In this document: positions 46,201-55,811 of the stretch, piece after piece
Layout: each line of letters begins with the position of its first letter
Position numbering within the stretch: the stretch's first letter is position 1
Position numbers and translations under genes: made by a program
Assembly: GCA_027575805.1 (NCBI GenBank)
Contig: JANBPU010000023.1
Coordinates: forward strand, 1 to 64,000
Origin: Mycoemilia scoparia
Taxonomy: Eukaryota; Kickxellomycota; Kickxellomycetes; Kickxellales; Kickxellaceae
DNA: 64,000 nt
Reading direction: 5' to 3'
The notes under the pieces: model-generated
The model's database searches: none
What the model was told of the DNA's origin: nothing
Seen by the model: the letters and a program-made list of their open reading frames with translations, nothing else

Positions 46201-46677
46201 CTTATGGCGGGAGAACATCAAATGCGATACAATATGGGAACCTGCAGTGTTTCCTCTCCAGTTACAAAACCACTTTTTGCAAGTCAGGCACTTGGCCACT
46301 GACTCGGGATTGTGAATGCCACAGTATTTGCAGGCGTGCTCAGGAAGGTCTTCTTCCAATATCTCATCATCGCTAATGCTGTCTATGCCATTATCGCTAT
46401 CACTGAGTATGCTATTGTCACCAACACCTTTGTTTCCTGCTTGGTCTCGCAGAGTTAGTTTGTTAAAGTCCAGGTCCTCTTCATCCTCGTCGGACCCGCC
46501 CCTCTCTCTCCGTGGACGGGGTGCATTGGATGCTATCTCTGCCCCATCGTCTATGTATCCCGATGTATAAGATAATTGGGTGCTCATGGCTTCACTGCGT
46601 AGGTCATCAAACTCCGAATAGCCAGCCACTGACTCAGCATATCCGTCCGTTGCTGTCTGAGTTGGGTTTTTATTCAT
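43210..46677 (-). CDS. UPF1: UPF1/Nam7 RNA helicase (nonsense-mediated decay)
   Basis: The single exon encodes 1155 residues. The N-terminal Cys/His-rich domain is present at about 115-215 (CKYCGIHNPESVAKCLTC, then His-rich and CFNCGNKN), which binds Upf2 in the family. The helicase core is superfamily 1: Walker A GPPGTGKT at about 485-492, LVCAPSNVAVDQLAEKI, Walker B LIDESTQSSEPE, GDHQQLGPV, QYRMHP, VDAFQGREKDYII and NVALTRAK. The C-terminal ~220 residues are Ser/Asn-rich with SQ dipeptides and end in an Ala run. UPF1 is the ATP-dependent helicase that triggers decay of mRNAs with premature stops. The 445-bp divergent upstream region is shared with RPA1. Confidence 0.96.
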   Translation of the reverse strand: MNKNPTQTATDGYAESVAGYSEFDDLRSEAMSTQLSYTSGYIDDGAEIASNAPRPRRERGGSDEDEEDLDFNKLTLRDQAGNKGVGDNSILSDSDNGIDSISDDEILEEDLPEHACKYCGIHNPESVAKCLTCKKWFCNWRGNTAGSHIVSHLMFSRHKEVQLHEDGPLGETVLECFNCGNKNIFLLGYIPAKGDAVIVILCRSPCAAAPSSKDVTWDASQWQPLISERSFLPWLLQIPMRKEQQRARPINKHQMFQLEDAWRTNANATLVDIEKPTVEDELQPVLLRYKDAKLYRDTFSPLIAVEAEYEKMARESLTQENVDVRWDVGLSNQHLAWFTLKKYELGEARLAIGDELKLRYSGELHKEWESRGTVMKLPDNFNDEICLHIFKPDAPTNLTSNFCIDYVWNGTMFKRMQKAIDTFTNMSSKAFDREIRAVLLGQKSIEPKSVLKPHHRFSIPNLPDLNRSQVMAIKYALSQPITLIQGPPGTGKTVTSATLVYHLAKLEHGKILVCAPSNVAVDQLAEKIHQTGLRVVRMTARNRESIDSNIDFLTLHEQVRISDSFPELKKYTKLKQEQGELSRTDESRFFTLRYKAEQEILKHADVVLCTCAGAGDPRLSRLKFRSVLIDESTQSSEPECLIPLVTGVKRIVFVGDHQQLGPVISNNKVAQAGLIMSLFERLILLGLRPHRLEVQYRMHPCLSEFPSNYFYEGSLQNGVSAPERLRPEVDFPWPSPQNPMMMYSCLGSEEVAANGSSFLNRVEAANCEKVVSRLLKAGIKPEQIGIITPYEGQRSWMVQQLSSAGCMSADVCTRIEILSVDAFQGREKDYIILSCVRSNDRQGIGFLNNPRRLNVALTRAKYGLVILGNPKVLSRNQLWRELITHFKQRGCLVEGPLENLRPCLINLGRLPKPKPLSEAHLKLLQLKNLETNYMARLEINTRSNKSKSTHYIPPDFGGLAQADSRDRRLEVVEGSTLPSADRLNQVMQWLSHGSMQNYMPSASTAANSHYTESRHDGSQFNFDGVESFSTKDIGRGGDIDPDTNTNKFHSSLHSYIGLSQSDRIQLINGSSSGENALDNTSGFKSLRSNNDLVGSSIWRTDQGNFNLYKTQPADSIYEYESQISGEDNLTDINGNTHTSSQNPPAAAAASEVTRF

Positions 46678-47121
46678 CGTTATCGCTTAAAGTGTGACAA
46701 AAGGATTAAAGGTGTGCCTATAAGTGACTTGATAGAAATATCGAGACAGCCTTGAATTTTATGCAAATTGGTAGAAAAGTTTAAAAAATTCAAGAGTCAA
46801 AAACAAGCACATTGAATTGTTTCAAGCTATAATGCAGAAAAAAGACTCAAAATCACCAATTTTGATAAAGCTTGATTGTCATAAAGTTATGGGTTCATAA
46901 AAATTTGATTTAATCACACAACCATTTGTTTCATAAGCGTCTACAACTGGCGTCAACAATGACAAATTTTGGAGGCTGTTTGGCGTCATGATCCTAAAAT
47001 GACAACATACAAACCCAGAAGGGAGGCGAAATATTGCAATAAAACATTTCTCTCTGAAACTTAATACCACACATATAAAAAATAATATATATATATTTAT
47101 ATTTATTAACAAAATAACACA
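46678..47121. promoter_or_regulatory. Divergent upstream region of UPF1 and RPA1
   Basis: About 445 bp, AT-rich, between two divergent start codons. It must hold both core promoters. No specific motif is claimed. Confidence 0.45.
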
Positions 47122-49432
47122 ATGTCACACACCAGCCTTTCGCAAGGAGCTATCGAGGCTATCATCAATGACCAAAGCCCAGGAGGAGCTTCTGTCGAAA
47201 AGCCAGTTCTTCAAATTGTCAGCACGATGAAGCCCATCGTGTCTAAGAACAATTCTGGGCCCACCCGCTATAGGTGTGCATTGTCTGACGGCGTCCACAC
47301 TATGACTAGTACGTATGGTCCCTTATACGATTCTGTAAATAGCCTTTGGCACCAACTATAAAGGACTTCTTTGACTATAAAACCACTAAACGCAATTTAT
47401 CTTTTATTTAATAATAGTCGTCTTTACAACTCAGCTAAACCCTTTGATCGAAAGTGAAAAAATCCAAAAACACACCATCATCCGATTGATTAATTATAGA
47501 GTCAACACTCTGAGGGAAAACGAAAGGATCATTGTTGCTCTTGAACTCGAGTGCCTTGAAACTGTAGGAAAAAGAATAGGGAATCCTCAGCAATACGGTC
47601 AAAGCTCTGCTGCAGCATCGCCATCCAGTGCTGGTATGGCCAAACAGCCACAGCAACCACCACAGCAGCAGCAGCAACAACAACAACAACAACAGCAACA
47701 ACAACAACCCTCTGGGTTTAGCACCTCTCCACAAAACTCTCTCGGTGGTGGAAGCTTTGGGCAACAAGTCGCAGACAGGAAGCTTTTTGCATCCAGTTTC
47801 GGCGCCAATGTGAATAGCGGTGGCATATCGACTGGAGAAGGCGGAGCACCCCAGCTGCCAACCACAACCTACCCCATTAGTAGTATCAACCCTTACCAAA
47901 ATAAGTGGACAATCCGTGCACGTGTCTCTGAGAAGTCCCAAATCCGCACTTGGAATAACCAAAAAGGCTCAGGAAAGCTATTCAACGTCAATTTGGTTGA
48001 TGAGACAGGCGAAATTAGAGCCACTGGCTTCAACCAACAGGTGGACAAATTTTACGATGCGCTAGAAGTTGGCAAGGTATGTTGTAATGGCGATAACAGC
48101 TAGTAATGAGCACACATAAATACGTGTCCCTTTTCTGAGATCTCTATTTTTATCATTCATAGGTATACTATATTAGCAAGGGTGCTGTCAAGATGGCAAA
48201 CAAGAAGTTTAGCAATGTTAATAATGAGTATGAGATCAGCTTTGATCACTATACTGAGATTACCCCGTGTCAAGAAGAAGCAAATATTCCTTCAGCCAGA
48301 TTTTCGTTTATCCCTCTTGGCAGCCTCGGGCAGTTCGAAAAAGATGCCATGATTGGTAAGAGATGCAGCCCAGCCCTCATAAAGTGAGTGCACAGCGTAT
48401 GTTTTGTAATGGATACTGACCTTGTTGTTTATATATATACAATTATAGACATTCTTGCCGTTGTACATGATGTGAGAGACCTCAGCACCATTATTACCAA
48501 GGCAGGAAACGAGGTATGTTTGATCATTTTAGGGCTTCAAAGACATGTTCTGTATTAGTAAGAATGCCATGTAATTTATCTTTGTAATTCTTGTGCGTTT
48601 TTAGCGACAAAAGCGCGACTTGGTTCTCGTTGACGAAAGCCTGTATCAAGTAAGACTGACACTTTGGGGAGAAACGGCCGAGGCATTTAATGACATGAAT
48701 AGGCCTGTAATTGCTCTTAAGGGTGTTCGGCTTGGAGACTTTGGAGGAAGATCTCTCTCAACTGTTATGAGTACCAATTACCTTCTTAACCCGGATATAC
48801 CTGAGGCTCACCGTCTTCGTGGCTGGTACGATAGCCATGGTATACATGCCAGCTACCAGGCATATAGCAACTCGGGTCCTGAGGACGGGCAGGCAGCAAG
48901 GAACACAAAGACAGTCACTATCGGTCAGGCCAAGACCGAAGAGCTCGGCGCAGGCGATAGTGCTGATTTCTTTAATACTCGTGGCACCATAACTATCATT
49001 AAGGCCGATAACATTGCTTACCCCGCATGTCCTAGTGAAGGCTGTAACAAGAAGGTTATGGAAGAAAATGGTCAGTGGAGATGTGAGAAGTGCCAGCGGA
49101 TGTACTCAACACCCAACTACCGTTACATTTTCCCGGCCACCTTGTGTGATCATACTGGACAAATTTGGGTTCAATGCTTCAATGAGATTGGCGAACAGCT
49201 ATTCGGAAGACCCTCTAATGACCTTGTTGCACTTAAGGAAGAAGACGAGGTCAAGTATTTGAAGGCTGTCCAGGAAAAGCTATTCGGGACTTATAACGTT
49301 ACCTGCCGTGCCAAGAGCCATACATACAACGAGGAAACCCGCATTCGCTATAACATTGTTCGAATGACACCCGTGGACTATGCCAGAGACTCCTTTGATC
49401 TGGCAAAGAAGATCGAAGCCTATGGTCTCTAA
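47122..49432 (+). CDS. RFA1: Replication protein A 70-kDa subunit (RPA1/Rfa1)
   Basis: Five exons, 47122-47308, 47418-48076, 48163-48355, 48449-48513 and 48605-49432, give 643 residues. The RPA1N domain is at the start (LSQGAIEAIINDQ, QIVSTMKP, TQLNPLIESEKI). It is followed by a linker with a Gln run (CAG/CAA at 47659-47706). Then come DNA-binding domains A and B (PISSINPYQNKWTIRARVSEK, GEIRATGFNQQVDKFYD, VYYISKGAVK) and domain C with a zinc ribbon (CPSEGCNKKV, then CEKCQ). RPA binds single-stranded DNA in replication, repair and recombination as a heterotrimer. The Gln run in the linker is the main difference from well-known orthologues. Confidence 0.95.
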
Positions 49433-49584
49433 TTCCATTTTCATTATTTTTTTATTTTTTAAAATGCCTTGATGTCACTTAGTATAGCTTTCCACTATTT
49501 TTATTACAAAATTAAATGTCCGAGATTTGTATACATGCAAGCAATGGGAAAGACATAAAAGATTTATGCAGTGTTAATAAAAGA

Positions 49585-50337
49585 CTAGAATTCTCGCTCG
49601 ACACGCTTTCCTTTGCGGTCGCTGCGTCTTCCTCTTTCTCCCCTTCTCTGCTCTTGCTCAAGTAGCAGCATAGCTAATCGTACAAACAACTGGAACAGAT
49701 CAGAAAATAGTACCAAGGCGCCATCAACTTGATCAAGCCCGCCAGGAGCTGTCTCCGCTGTATGTAGTAGAAGCTGGGTGTCAGCTATGACATAGAGACT
49801 GGTAATGCCAACGCCCAAGAGTAAAGATGTGCCTATGTATGGGCTGATGGGGAAGATCAACGATGATATGTTTATCCAGGCAAAGGTCGATGCAATGGCA
49901 GTTATCAGTGCCAGCAGGTACATCACGGTTCTGCGGTCAGTGGCAGAAGCGCTGAGGGAGAAGGATACAAACATGACTGCAGTAGCCGCCAGTGCTGTAA
50001 ATAATATGTTCGACCCGCTCGAACTTGCCAGCATCAGCTGATCAAGAAATGGACCGATAGAAAGGCCCTGAAAGAAGCCATGGCCAGCCAGAAGGCCAAT
50101 ACGTGTGTTTAGGTTTGACGGCCGCGCCTCCATGGCTAAGAGTGCCACTAGTGTGACTATCGCAGCGGCTATTGACATGTACCCTCCCCCAATGCTTGGT
50201 ACGACTTGTGCGAGGTGCTGGTAGGCCCCAGCACTGGCGGTAGCGACAGTTAGACCCAGCGTCTGGTATACTCTCACCAGCTGCTGGCGCCCCTTGGCGG
50301 ATATCCTTGAATTATTAAATAGGGTGTTCCAATCCAT
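49585..50337 (-). CDS. Bax inhibitor-1 family membrane protein (TMBIM6-like)
   Basis: The single exon encodes 250 residues. About six or seven hydrophobic segments are visible (for example YMSIAAAIVTLVALLAM, ILFTALAATAVMFVSFSLSA, VMYLLALITAIASTFAWI, SLLLGVGITSLYVIADTQLL). The family signature is VIADTQLLLHTAE followed by a loop and LFSDLFQLFVRLAMLL. The short, charged, Arg-rich C-terminus (EQRRGERGRR) is also typical. BI-1 proteins sit in the ER membrane and influence calcium leak and cell death. The 3' end is only 152 bp from the RPA1 stop (convergent). Confidence 0.93.
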   Translation of the reverse strand: MDWNTLFNNSRISAKGRQQLVRVYQTLGLTVATASAGAYQHLAQVVPSIGGGYMSIAAAIVTLVALLAMEARPSNLNTRIGLLAGHGFFQGLSIGPFLDQLMLASSSGSNILFTALAATAVMFVSFSLSASATDRRTVMYLLALITAIASTFAWINISSLIFPISPYIGTSLLLGVGITSLYVIADTQLLLHTAETAPGGLDQVDGALVLFSDLFQLFVRLAMLLLEQEQRRGERGRRSDRKGKRVEREF

Positions 50338-52292
50338 GTGTGGTATTATATAGTTATAAAATGCTTGAAATAAAGGAGAGCAGAAAAGAGATAGGTTGTA
50401 GACATGGAATTTAAAGCTAAAAATAAAGGGCGTTGACGTAGCAGCAAACCATTCGCTCTACCAGCACGTTATGTGCGTGCTTGGTGGGTCAATTGATGGA
50501 TAACCGCAGCTCCGATCCCACCACCACCACCACCACGTCGATTAGAGTTGGCTGGAGAGTATGATATTGTAATAGGCCTTTTTTCAATAGACCAAAAACC
50601 TTGATATACCAGTCAACTAATCCCGGCTCTAACAACCAGAGGTAATGATTTTTGGGCTACATGGGCAATAATTTTTGAAAGGTAAATTTTGGTAACCAAT
50701 GATTATAGGGACAATCATAGCCAAATGGATGTCCTGTTTTACTAGTAAACTTTCACCCTTCAAAAACTATGATCCATATCCACAAGTCTTTTACAGAATA
50801 TAAATTTAGAATTTGTCATTGGTCTTCTTTGAGTGAGTGAGAGATGCTTGGTGGCAGCCCTGGCTTGCAACGTTAAGCCTATGCATTAATGTGATCTGAT
50901 CATGTAGATTATCATGCCACCATGGAGTCCGTGAGCAGAAGCTGTGGGGTTGAGTGTGCATGGGCATACGCATTGGGATAAAAGTCTGTGAGAGAGACTT
51001 GGGCTGGAAAAGTTCAGAGAAACCAGCCAAATGGGTTAATGCCCCAGCCTCCTTCTATATCAGAATTATAGCGATGCCATGCTTGGGATCTATATGGTGC
51101 TGCAATTCTCAAAACACCCAAAGCCATGAGCCCAGATGATTAGTCGCAGACCTTTGCTGTGGTTTTCGCAAATAGCTGTTATGGCCTGTGGGGCTGTTGC
51201 ATGTAAAGCGAGATATGTGATTATGGCTGTGAGTGAGAAAATGAAGCAATGAGGTGTATGATGGAGCTCTAAACACCACAGACCGTTTATGGTCCAGTTC
51301 TCACAGACCTGAGCCCGCATTATGTTTGCACAAATTTTGGTCCAAAGAGCCAATGGTTGCAGATAGTTTATCAGCACCGAGCTGTTCTTGTATGGTATAG
51401 TAACAAGCCAAGCATTTTGTGTTTGTGTATGTATGGATATTTTCTCAAGAAGCTGTGGTTTGCATGTGTTGTGGCGAACTAGAAACCGGGCGTATAGAAA
51501 CGCCAGTTTAAAGTCAAGAAAAAGCAGCCTACAAGGAATAATGGCAGACTGCGTGGCACTAGCAATAGACAGGTAGTATTGGTAGTAGTTAGAGAAGGGC
51601 AGTAGTACTGGAGTGCTCATGATTAGAAGGAATGGTAGTTACAGAAACGGTTCTTAAATTTAGATTGGGCCAGATTTAGGAGTGAGCTAGCAAGTTTACA
51701 GCTCCTTGTGCTGGTTAGACAGAATGGCACACATTCAGTGTGTCCTTCCTTTAACAAGGTCTTGGGCTCACATCCTCTGTTTCTGTCTATTAGGGTGATT
51801 ATTGTTCTTTTCTATTTTGCCTTTTTATTTTCTTTGCCTTCCTTCTGTCCCCCCTCTCTACTATATTTCTCACCTTGTTTTCTACTTCTCTTTTTGTACA
51901 TTTCCTATTTACTCTCGCTTTACCGCCTACAATTACTGGGCGCCAACCAGCTCATTCGAACGCATTTTGCCTGGCCCCATCAACCTGTCATACTATCTCT
52001 GACAGAAGAAGAGACGTGCCTTCCGTATCGTAGCTTTTGTGCAGGGTAACAAATTCTGCCCTAAATTATAATTTGGGGGTGCTTTTGTAACTTTCGCATT
52101 GGAACTGTATTCTCCGCCTTGCTCCTTATAGGCCCGCCATTGGCCTGTACCTTGTTCATTTTGAGGGATTTTCACCTGGTTTGACAAATCCCAGTAAACA
52201 TTGTGCTTAGGCCACACAAGCCAATACCCAACATATAGACACGCATACACACGTATACTTGCACATAACAGCACGTCGCCCGCATACAAGAT
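50338..52292. other. Spacer between BI-1 and the Zds1-like gene
   Basis: Two kilobases of divergent upstream DNA. It has MITE-like copy 6 (50663-50775), a (CCA)n tract near 50520-50537, and a C/T-rich stretch at about 51790-51940. A 176-codon minus-strand frame (51090-51620) has no recognisable features and is not called. Confidence 0.4.
50659..50779 (+). repeat. MITE-like element copy 6, subfamily A
   Basis: The element (50663-50775, 113 bp) is flanked by ACAT on the left and ATAT on the right, one mismatch. The core is in the same orientation as copy 1 (GATTATAGGGACAATCA, GCCAAATGGATGTCC, ACTAGTAAACTTTCACCC). The outermost octamers are swapped: GGGCAATA on the left and GGATCATA on the right. 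Confidence 0.75.
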
Positions 52293-55100
52293 ATGCTATC
52301 AAAAAAGTCGCAAGACAAGCAGCCTGGGCCCCAGCGTAGCAGGTCCATTGGCTCTGGAGCCACCCCGCGCCCCAATGCCTCAGAAAAGAATGAAAAATCA
52401 CGCAAGAGTGGCGGGGCCTCCGATGATAGTGTCTGGCTTAATGATGAAATGGAGGCTGTGGGTGAGCTCAAGCGCGGTGCTATTTCTTCACGCTTTCCCG
52501 AAGAATTTAGCATAGACTCGGATTTTTTAAATAATGAAGGCAGCAACATATGGCTTCCAGCGCGCCTCCATCCAGAGATCGCACCTGGCGAGTTTCAGGC
52601 ATGGCTCAAGAAGCATGGAACGCAGCTAAGCAAGCTTGAAAATTCAGTGCAGAGGCGCAAGTCGGTCCTGTCGTATTCATACTCGCCTGATGACCCGTCA
52701 TATGAGCGACCCCGGGAAAACTCCAGTGATTCGCCTATTGAATTTGAATATCAGATAATTGGAGACGACAATGGGGTAAGAAGACGAAATACAACGGCAA
52801 TGCTTCGTGTTTCTAGGAAAAAATCTCTCCTTGAGCGTTATGCTGATGGGGAAATTAGTGACGAGTCTCCATTTTTGGTCCAGCCTAAAACTCGCTCGTC
52901 TTTGAAGCGAAGTAAGCTAACTAATAAACGCAGAGACTCAACCATGGGTAGACGCAGAAGAATGCATTCAGATACCATTGTACCATCCCCTCTGCAGCAC
53001 CAACAAACCGATTCATCGAAACTGCAAGACAGTTTTGACATAAAGGACGAGAACAGGCTCTCAGATTCATTGACAGGTGACGACAAAAAACGCAACCATT
53101 CAAAGGGGAAGACCACTGAAAAGAAAGGAACTCCGAGATCATCTGGAGATTCGCAGATGTCGGACCCCCTTGATTTTGATTTCGAGTTTGAGACAACCAA
53201 AAAAGCCACGGCACCAGTTGGGGGCAGTACAGGCAATTCCACATCTAGAAAGCTTTCTACGGAAGAGATTCTTGCTCAAATAACACAGGAAATACACGAT
53301 TTAGATGTTAAGGAATCCTTGTCTGGCCCCACGGGCACATCTTATCAATCAACAGATGGGCTCTCACAAGCATCATCCCAGCCCTCCTCAGAAAGGTCGA
53401 GGTTTTCAAAGCCGATGACCTCAGGGGGGACTAGTACTTCGAAACTACCTCGTTATAGCGCAGGTTCGACTACAAAGCAAACCATTTCTCCGCAGAATGT
53501 CCAATCCGAACCCATTCAGGAGCAAAAGCCACAACCAACTTCAACCACAAAAACATCGTGGTGGCAGAAAAACACTGATGACAATGCTGCAAAGAAAAAG
53601 GTATCTGAGACAGTCACTAATATGTCGGGGTCGACAGAGAGTCCTGAGCCAAACGAGTCGCAGCAGTCTGGTAGTGCTGATGCGTCTACAGTATCATCAG
53701 CAAAAAAGACTAGGCTTCCCCATCAACTTACTTTTCGTCTTTTTGGCAGGAACAAATCTAAAGCCTCGACCACGCGGTCAAAAGGACGCCAGTCAGAGGG
53801 GAATAACAAATATTCAGCTCATAAAGGAGGAAGCACCTCCGCTAACGGAGCTAGCAAAGATGATGGTGACGATGCAAGCACAAGCTCTGCCACGACGTCT
53901 TCCACCACTAGTGGAGCTCAAGAGTCAACTATTCCTAGTATCCTCACACCCTCACGTCCACCTCCATCCAGGCCACCAATCCCCACCTCAAATCGTCTGC
54001 CCATTTATATGGAACGTGCTATATACCGTCTTGGGACTATTAAGCTTGCCAATACGCGCCGGCCATTATTGCAGCAGGTTCTGCTATCCAACATGCTCTT
54101 TTGGTATCTTGGATTAATAAATCCCCGATCGGCCCAACAGCAACATCAACATCAGCAGCAACAAAATCCTCAAAATCCGCCTGGGTTCTCTCCTCAGCCC
54201 CAGCAAGGACAGCAGCCACAATTACAGCCACATAAACAGCAACAGCACCAGAATCTTCAGCAAACACAGCAATACCAACAAACACAGCAATATCAGCAGC
54301 ATGGCATGGGAAACGCTCACTCTGGTATGCCGATTACTCAGGAGCCCATCCAGGGCTCCCAGCCAGGATACGGCTATGATCATCAACCATACGGCGAGTC
54401 TGAGCCCAATCAATTTGATTCAGCGACACTTGTAAACTCCGAAATTTATGAGACACCCAAAGGTGGGATGCCAATGACTTCAGGTAAAAAGAAGATGGGA
54501 GTTGGTGCCACTAATAACAATAATAATAGTAGTAATAGCACCGGTAAAAATAACAATGGGCAGCAGTCGAGCAATAGATATGGTCGCTTTAAGCGACCCT
54601 CCCAGGGGGGCCAAGAACACGCAGCAGGAAATGGGCATCGTGGGCGTAACTATGCACGGGGTCCACCACCACCACCACAGAAGCAACGTGGGTCTCCCCA
54701 AATGAATCACCGCCAGAATGGAGAATCTATGGTGATGCAAAGCCCTCAGTATGAGCGACAGCAACAGCAGATATATGGACATGGCAGAGGAATGACGAGC
54801 GGCAATGGATCGCCTAATATTCATGGGTATTCGCCATACGATAGATCCAGATCCCCATCGCCTTCGTCACAGCACTCATACATTCATAGTCGTGGTACAC
54901 CCAAAAGTGGACATCCCTCCTCAGACTACGGGTCTGGCGCATATTCTCCGGCATTTTCATACTCATCAAACTCCTCGAGAGGAAGCAGAGAATCTCTAAG
55001 CAACATAAGTCACCACGACGACGACGATGATGACGAGGATGATGATGTTCCTTTGGCAATATATCGTAGTGCCGAGTCCAATCTCAAGTCTATTGTCTAA
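52293..55100 (+). CDS. Zds1/Zds2-like protein (PP2A-Cdc55 regulator family)
   Basis: The single exon encodes 935 residues, largely disordered (Ser, Gln, Asn, Lys runs; Gln/His-rich between about 610 and 680). Two ordered islands stand out. Near residue 44, DSVWLNDEMEAVGELKRGA is followed by IWLPARLHPEIAPGEFQAWL, the N-terminal Zds conserved block. At about 567-607 lies RLPIYMERAIYRLGTIKL with ANTRRPLLQQVLLSNMLFWYL, the Zds C-terminal motif that binds Cdc55/PP2A in yeast. Zds proteins hold PP2A-Cdc55 in the cytoplasm and promote mitotic entry and polarity. An acidic run (DDDDDDEDDDV) ends the protein. Assignment rests on recalled motif patterns; the rest of the sequence gives no further domain. 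Confidence 0.75.
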   Translation: MLSKKSQDKQPGPQRSRSIGSGATPRPNASEKNEKSRKSGGASDDSVWLNDEMEAVGELKRGAISSRFPEEFSIDSDFLNNEGSNIWLPARLHPEIAPGEFQAWLKKHGTQLSKLENSVQRRKSVLSYSYSPDDPSYERPRENSSDSPIEFEYQIIGDDNGVRRRNTTAMLRVSRKKSLLERYADGEISDESPFLVQPKTRSSLKRSKLTNKRRDSTMGRRRRMHSDTIVPSPLQHQQTDSSKLQDSFDIKDENRLSDSLTGDDKKRNHSKGKTTEKKGTPRSSGDSQMSDPLDFDFEFETTKKATAPVGGSTGNSTSRKLSTEEILAQITQEIHDLDVKESLSGPTGTSYQSTDGLSQASSQPSSERSRFSKPMTSGGTSTSKLPRYSAGSTTKQTISPQNVQSEPIQEQKPQPTSTTKTSWWQKNTDDNAAKKKVSETVTNMSGSTESPEPNESQQSGSADASTVSSAKKTRLPHQLTFRLFGRNKSKASTTRSKGRQSEGNNKYSAHKGGSTSANGASKDDGDDASTSSATTSSTTSGAQESTIPSILTPSRPPPSRPPIPTSNRLPIYMERAIYRLGTIKLANTRRPLLQQVLLSNMLFWYLGLINPRSAQQQHQHQQQQNPQNPPGFSPQPQQGQQPQLQPHKQQQHQNLQQTQQYQQTQQYQQHGMGNAHSGMPITQEPIQGSQPGYGYDHQPYGESEPNQFDSATLVNSEIYETPKGGMPMTSGKKKMGVGATNNNNNSSNSTGKNNNGQQSSNRYGRFKRPSQGGQEHAAGNGHRGRNYARGPPPPPQKQRGSPQMNHRQNGESMVMQSPQYERQQQQIYGHGRGMTSGNGSPNIHGYSPYDRSRSPSPSSQHSYIHSRGTPKSGHPSSDYGSGAYSPAFSYSSNSSRGSRESLSNISHHDDDDDDEDDDVPLAIYRSAESNLKSIV

Positions 55101-55558
55101 ATTATGGACCCACCACTCCCTCGTCAGCACAATCATTTAGATTCACCCACGCACTATAGTAAAACAAAACTCATCAACAAAAGATCCACATGTCATGCCA
55201 GCATACTTGTGCCTGCATGATAATGCAATCCACCAATTTATAATCTATCATACTCCTGGCTGCTTAATGTCCCAACTCTCATCACCTTTATTTCGATACT
55301 AACCGTGTCGATACCCCGCCATTTTTGCTAACTCGATATATTTTGATTCATATTATTTTTTATTCTGTATGAATGTAAACGGTCATCATCCCTAATCGCT
55401 GAGCAGATTTATTTAATCATAGCATACCCTCTAAAGAATGCACAGTGGTCAATGTGGTGTTGGCTGTATTACTATTGTTACTACTGTTGGTAGTATTATG
55501 TTTTATTATTACTGTTATTTAAAAATGAATATAATGAAAGGCAGGGAGAATGAATAGA

Positions 55559-55660
55559 ATATAGATCATGATTTTTGAAGGGTATCTTTTGGTGTCCAAC
55601 AATTATAGGGCCAATCACAGCCAAGTGAGCGACCAACCCTTCAAAAATAATCTCCCATAC
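55559..55660 (+). repeat. MITE-like element copy 7, subfamily A, internally shortened
   Basis: The element (55563-55656, 94 bp) is preceded by ATAT and followed by ATAC. Ends: AGATCATGATTTTTGAAGGG and, reverse-complemented, GGGAGATTATTTTTGAAGGG. The core keeps TTATAGGGCCAATCACAGCC but has lost the ACTAGTAAA segment. It abuts copy 8 with exactly four bases between. Confidence 0.75.
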
Positions 55661-55780
55661 GAGTGATTATTTTGAAGAGCTACCAAGTTTTACTAGTAGG
55701 CCAGTTTCAACTTGCATACTGGCCAACTCACATTATCATTGATAATATTAATTTGGCCCTTCAAAAATAACTACTTATAT
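55657..55780 (-). repeat. MITE-like element copy 8, subfamily B, reversed core
   Basis: The element (55661-55776, 116 bp) is preceded by ATAC and followed by ATAT. Ends: GAGTGATTATTTTGAAGAGC and, reverse-complemented, AAGTAGTTATTTTTGAAGGG. The core is the reverse complement of copies 4 and 5 (GGCCAGTTTCAACTTGCAT). Confidence 0.75.
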
Positions 55781-55811
55781 GTAAGATTGTGGAAGGAGAA
55801 CCAGAGCTTGT

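Larger units (their letters stand above)
55101..55811. other. Spacer between convergent Zds1-like and PANK genes, with two MITEs
   Basis: 710 bp containing MITE-like copies 7 and 8 (55563-55776) and otherwise AT-rich DNA. No gene is visible. Confidence 0.5.

Noticed and set aside
51090..51620. 176-codon minus-strand frame
   Set aside because: Cys/His/Ile-rich low-information sequence with no recognisable family. It lies in a divergent promoter region.
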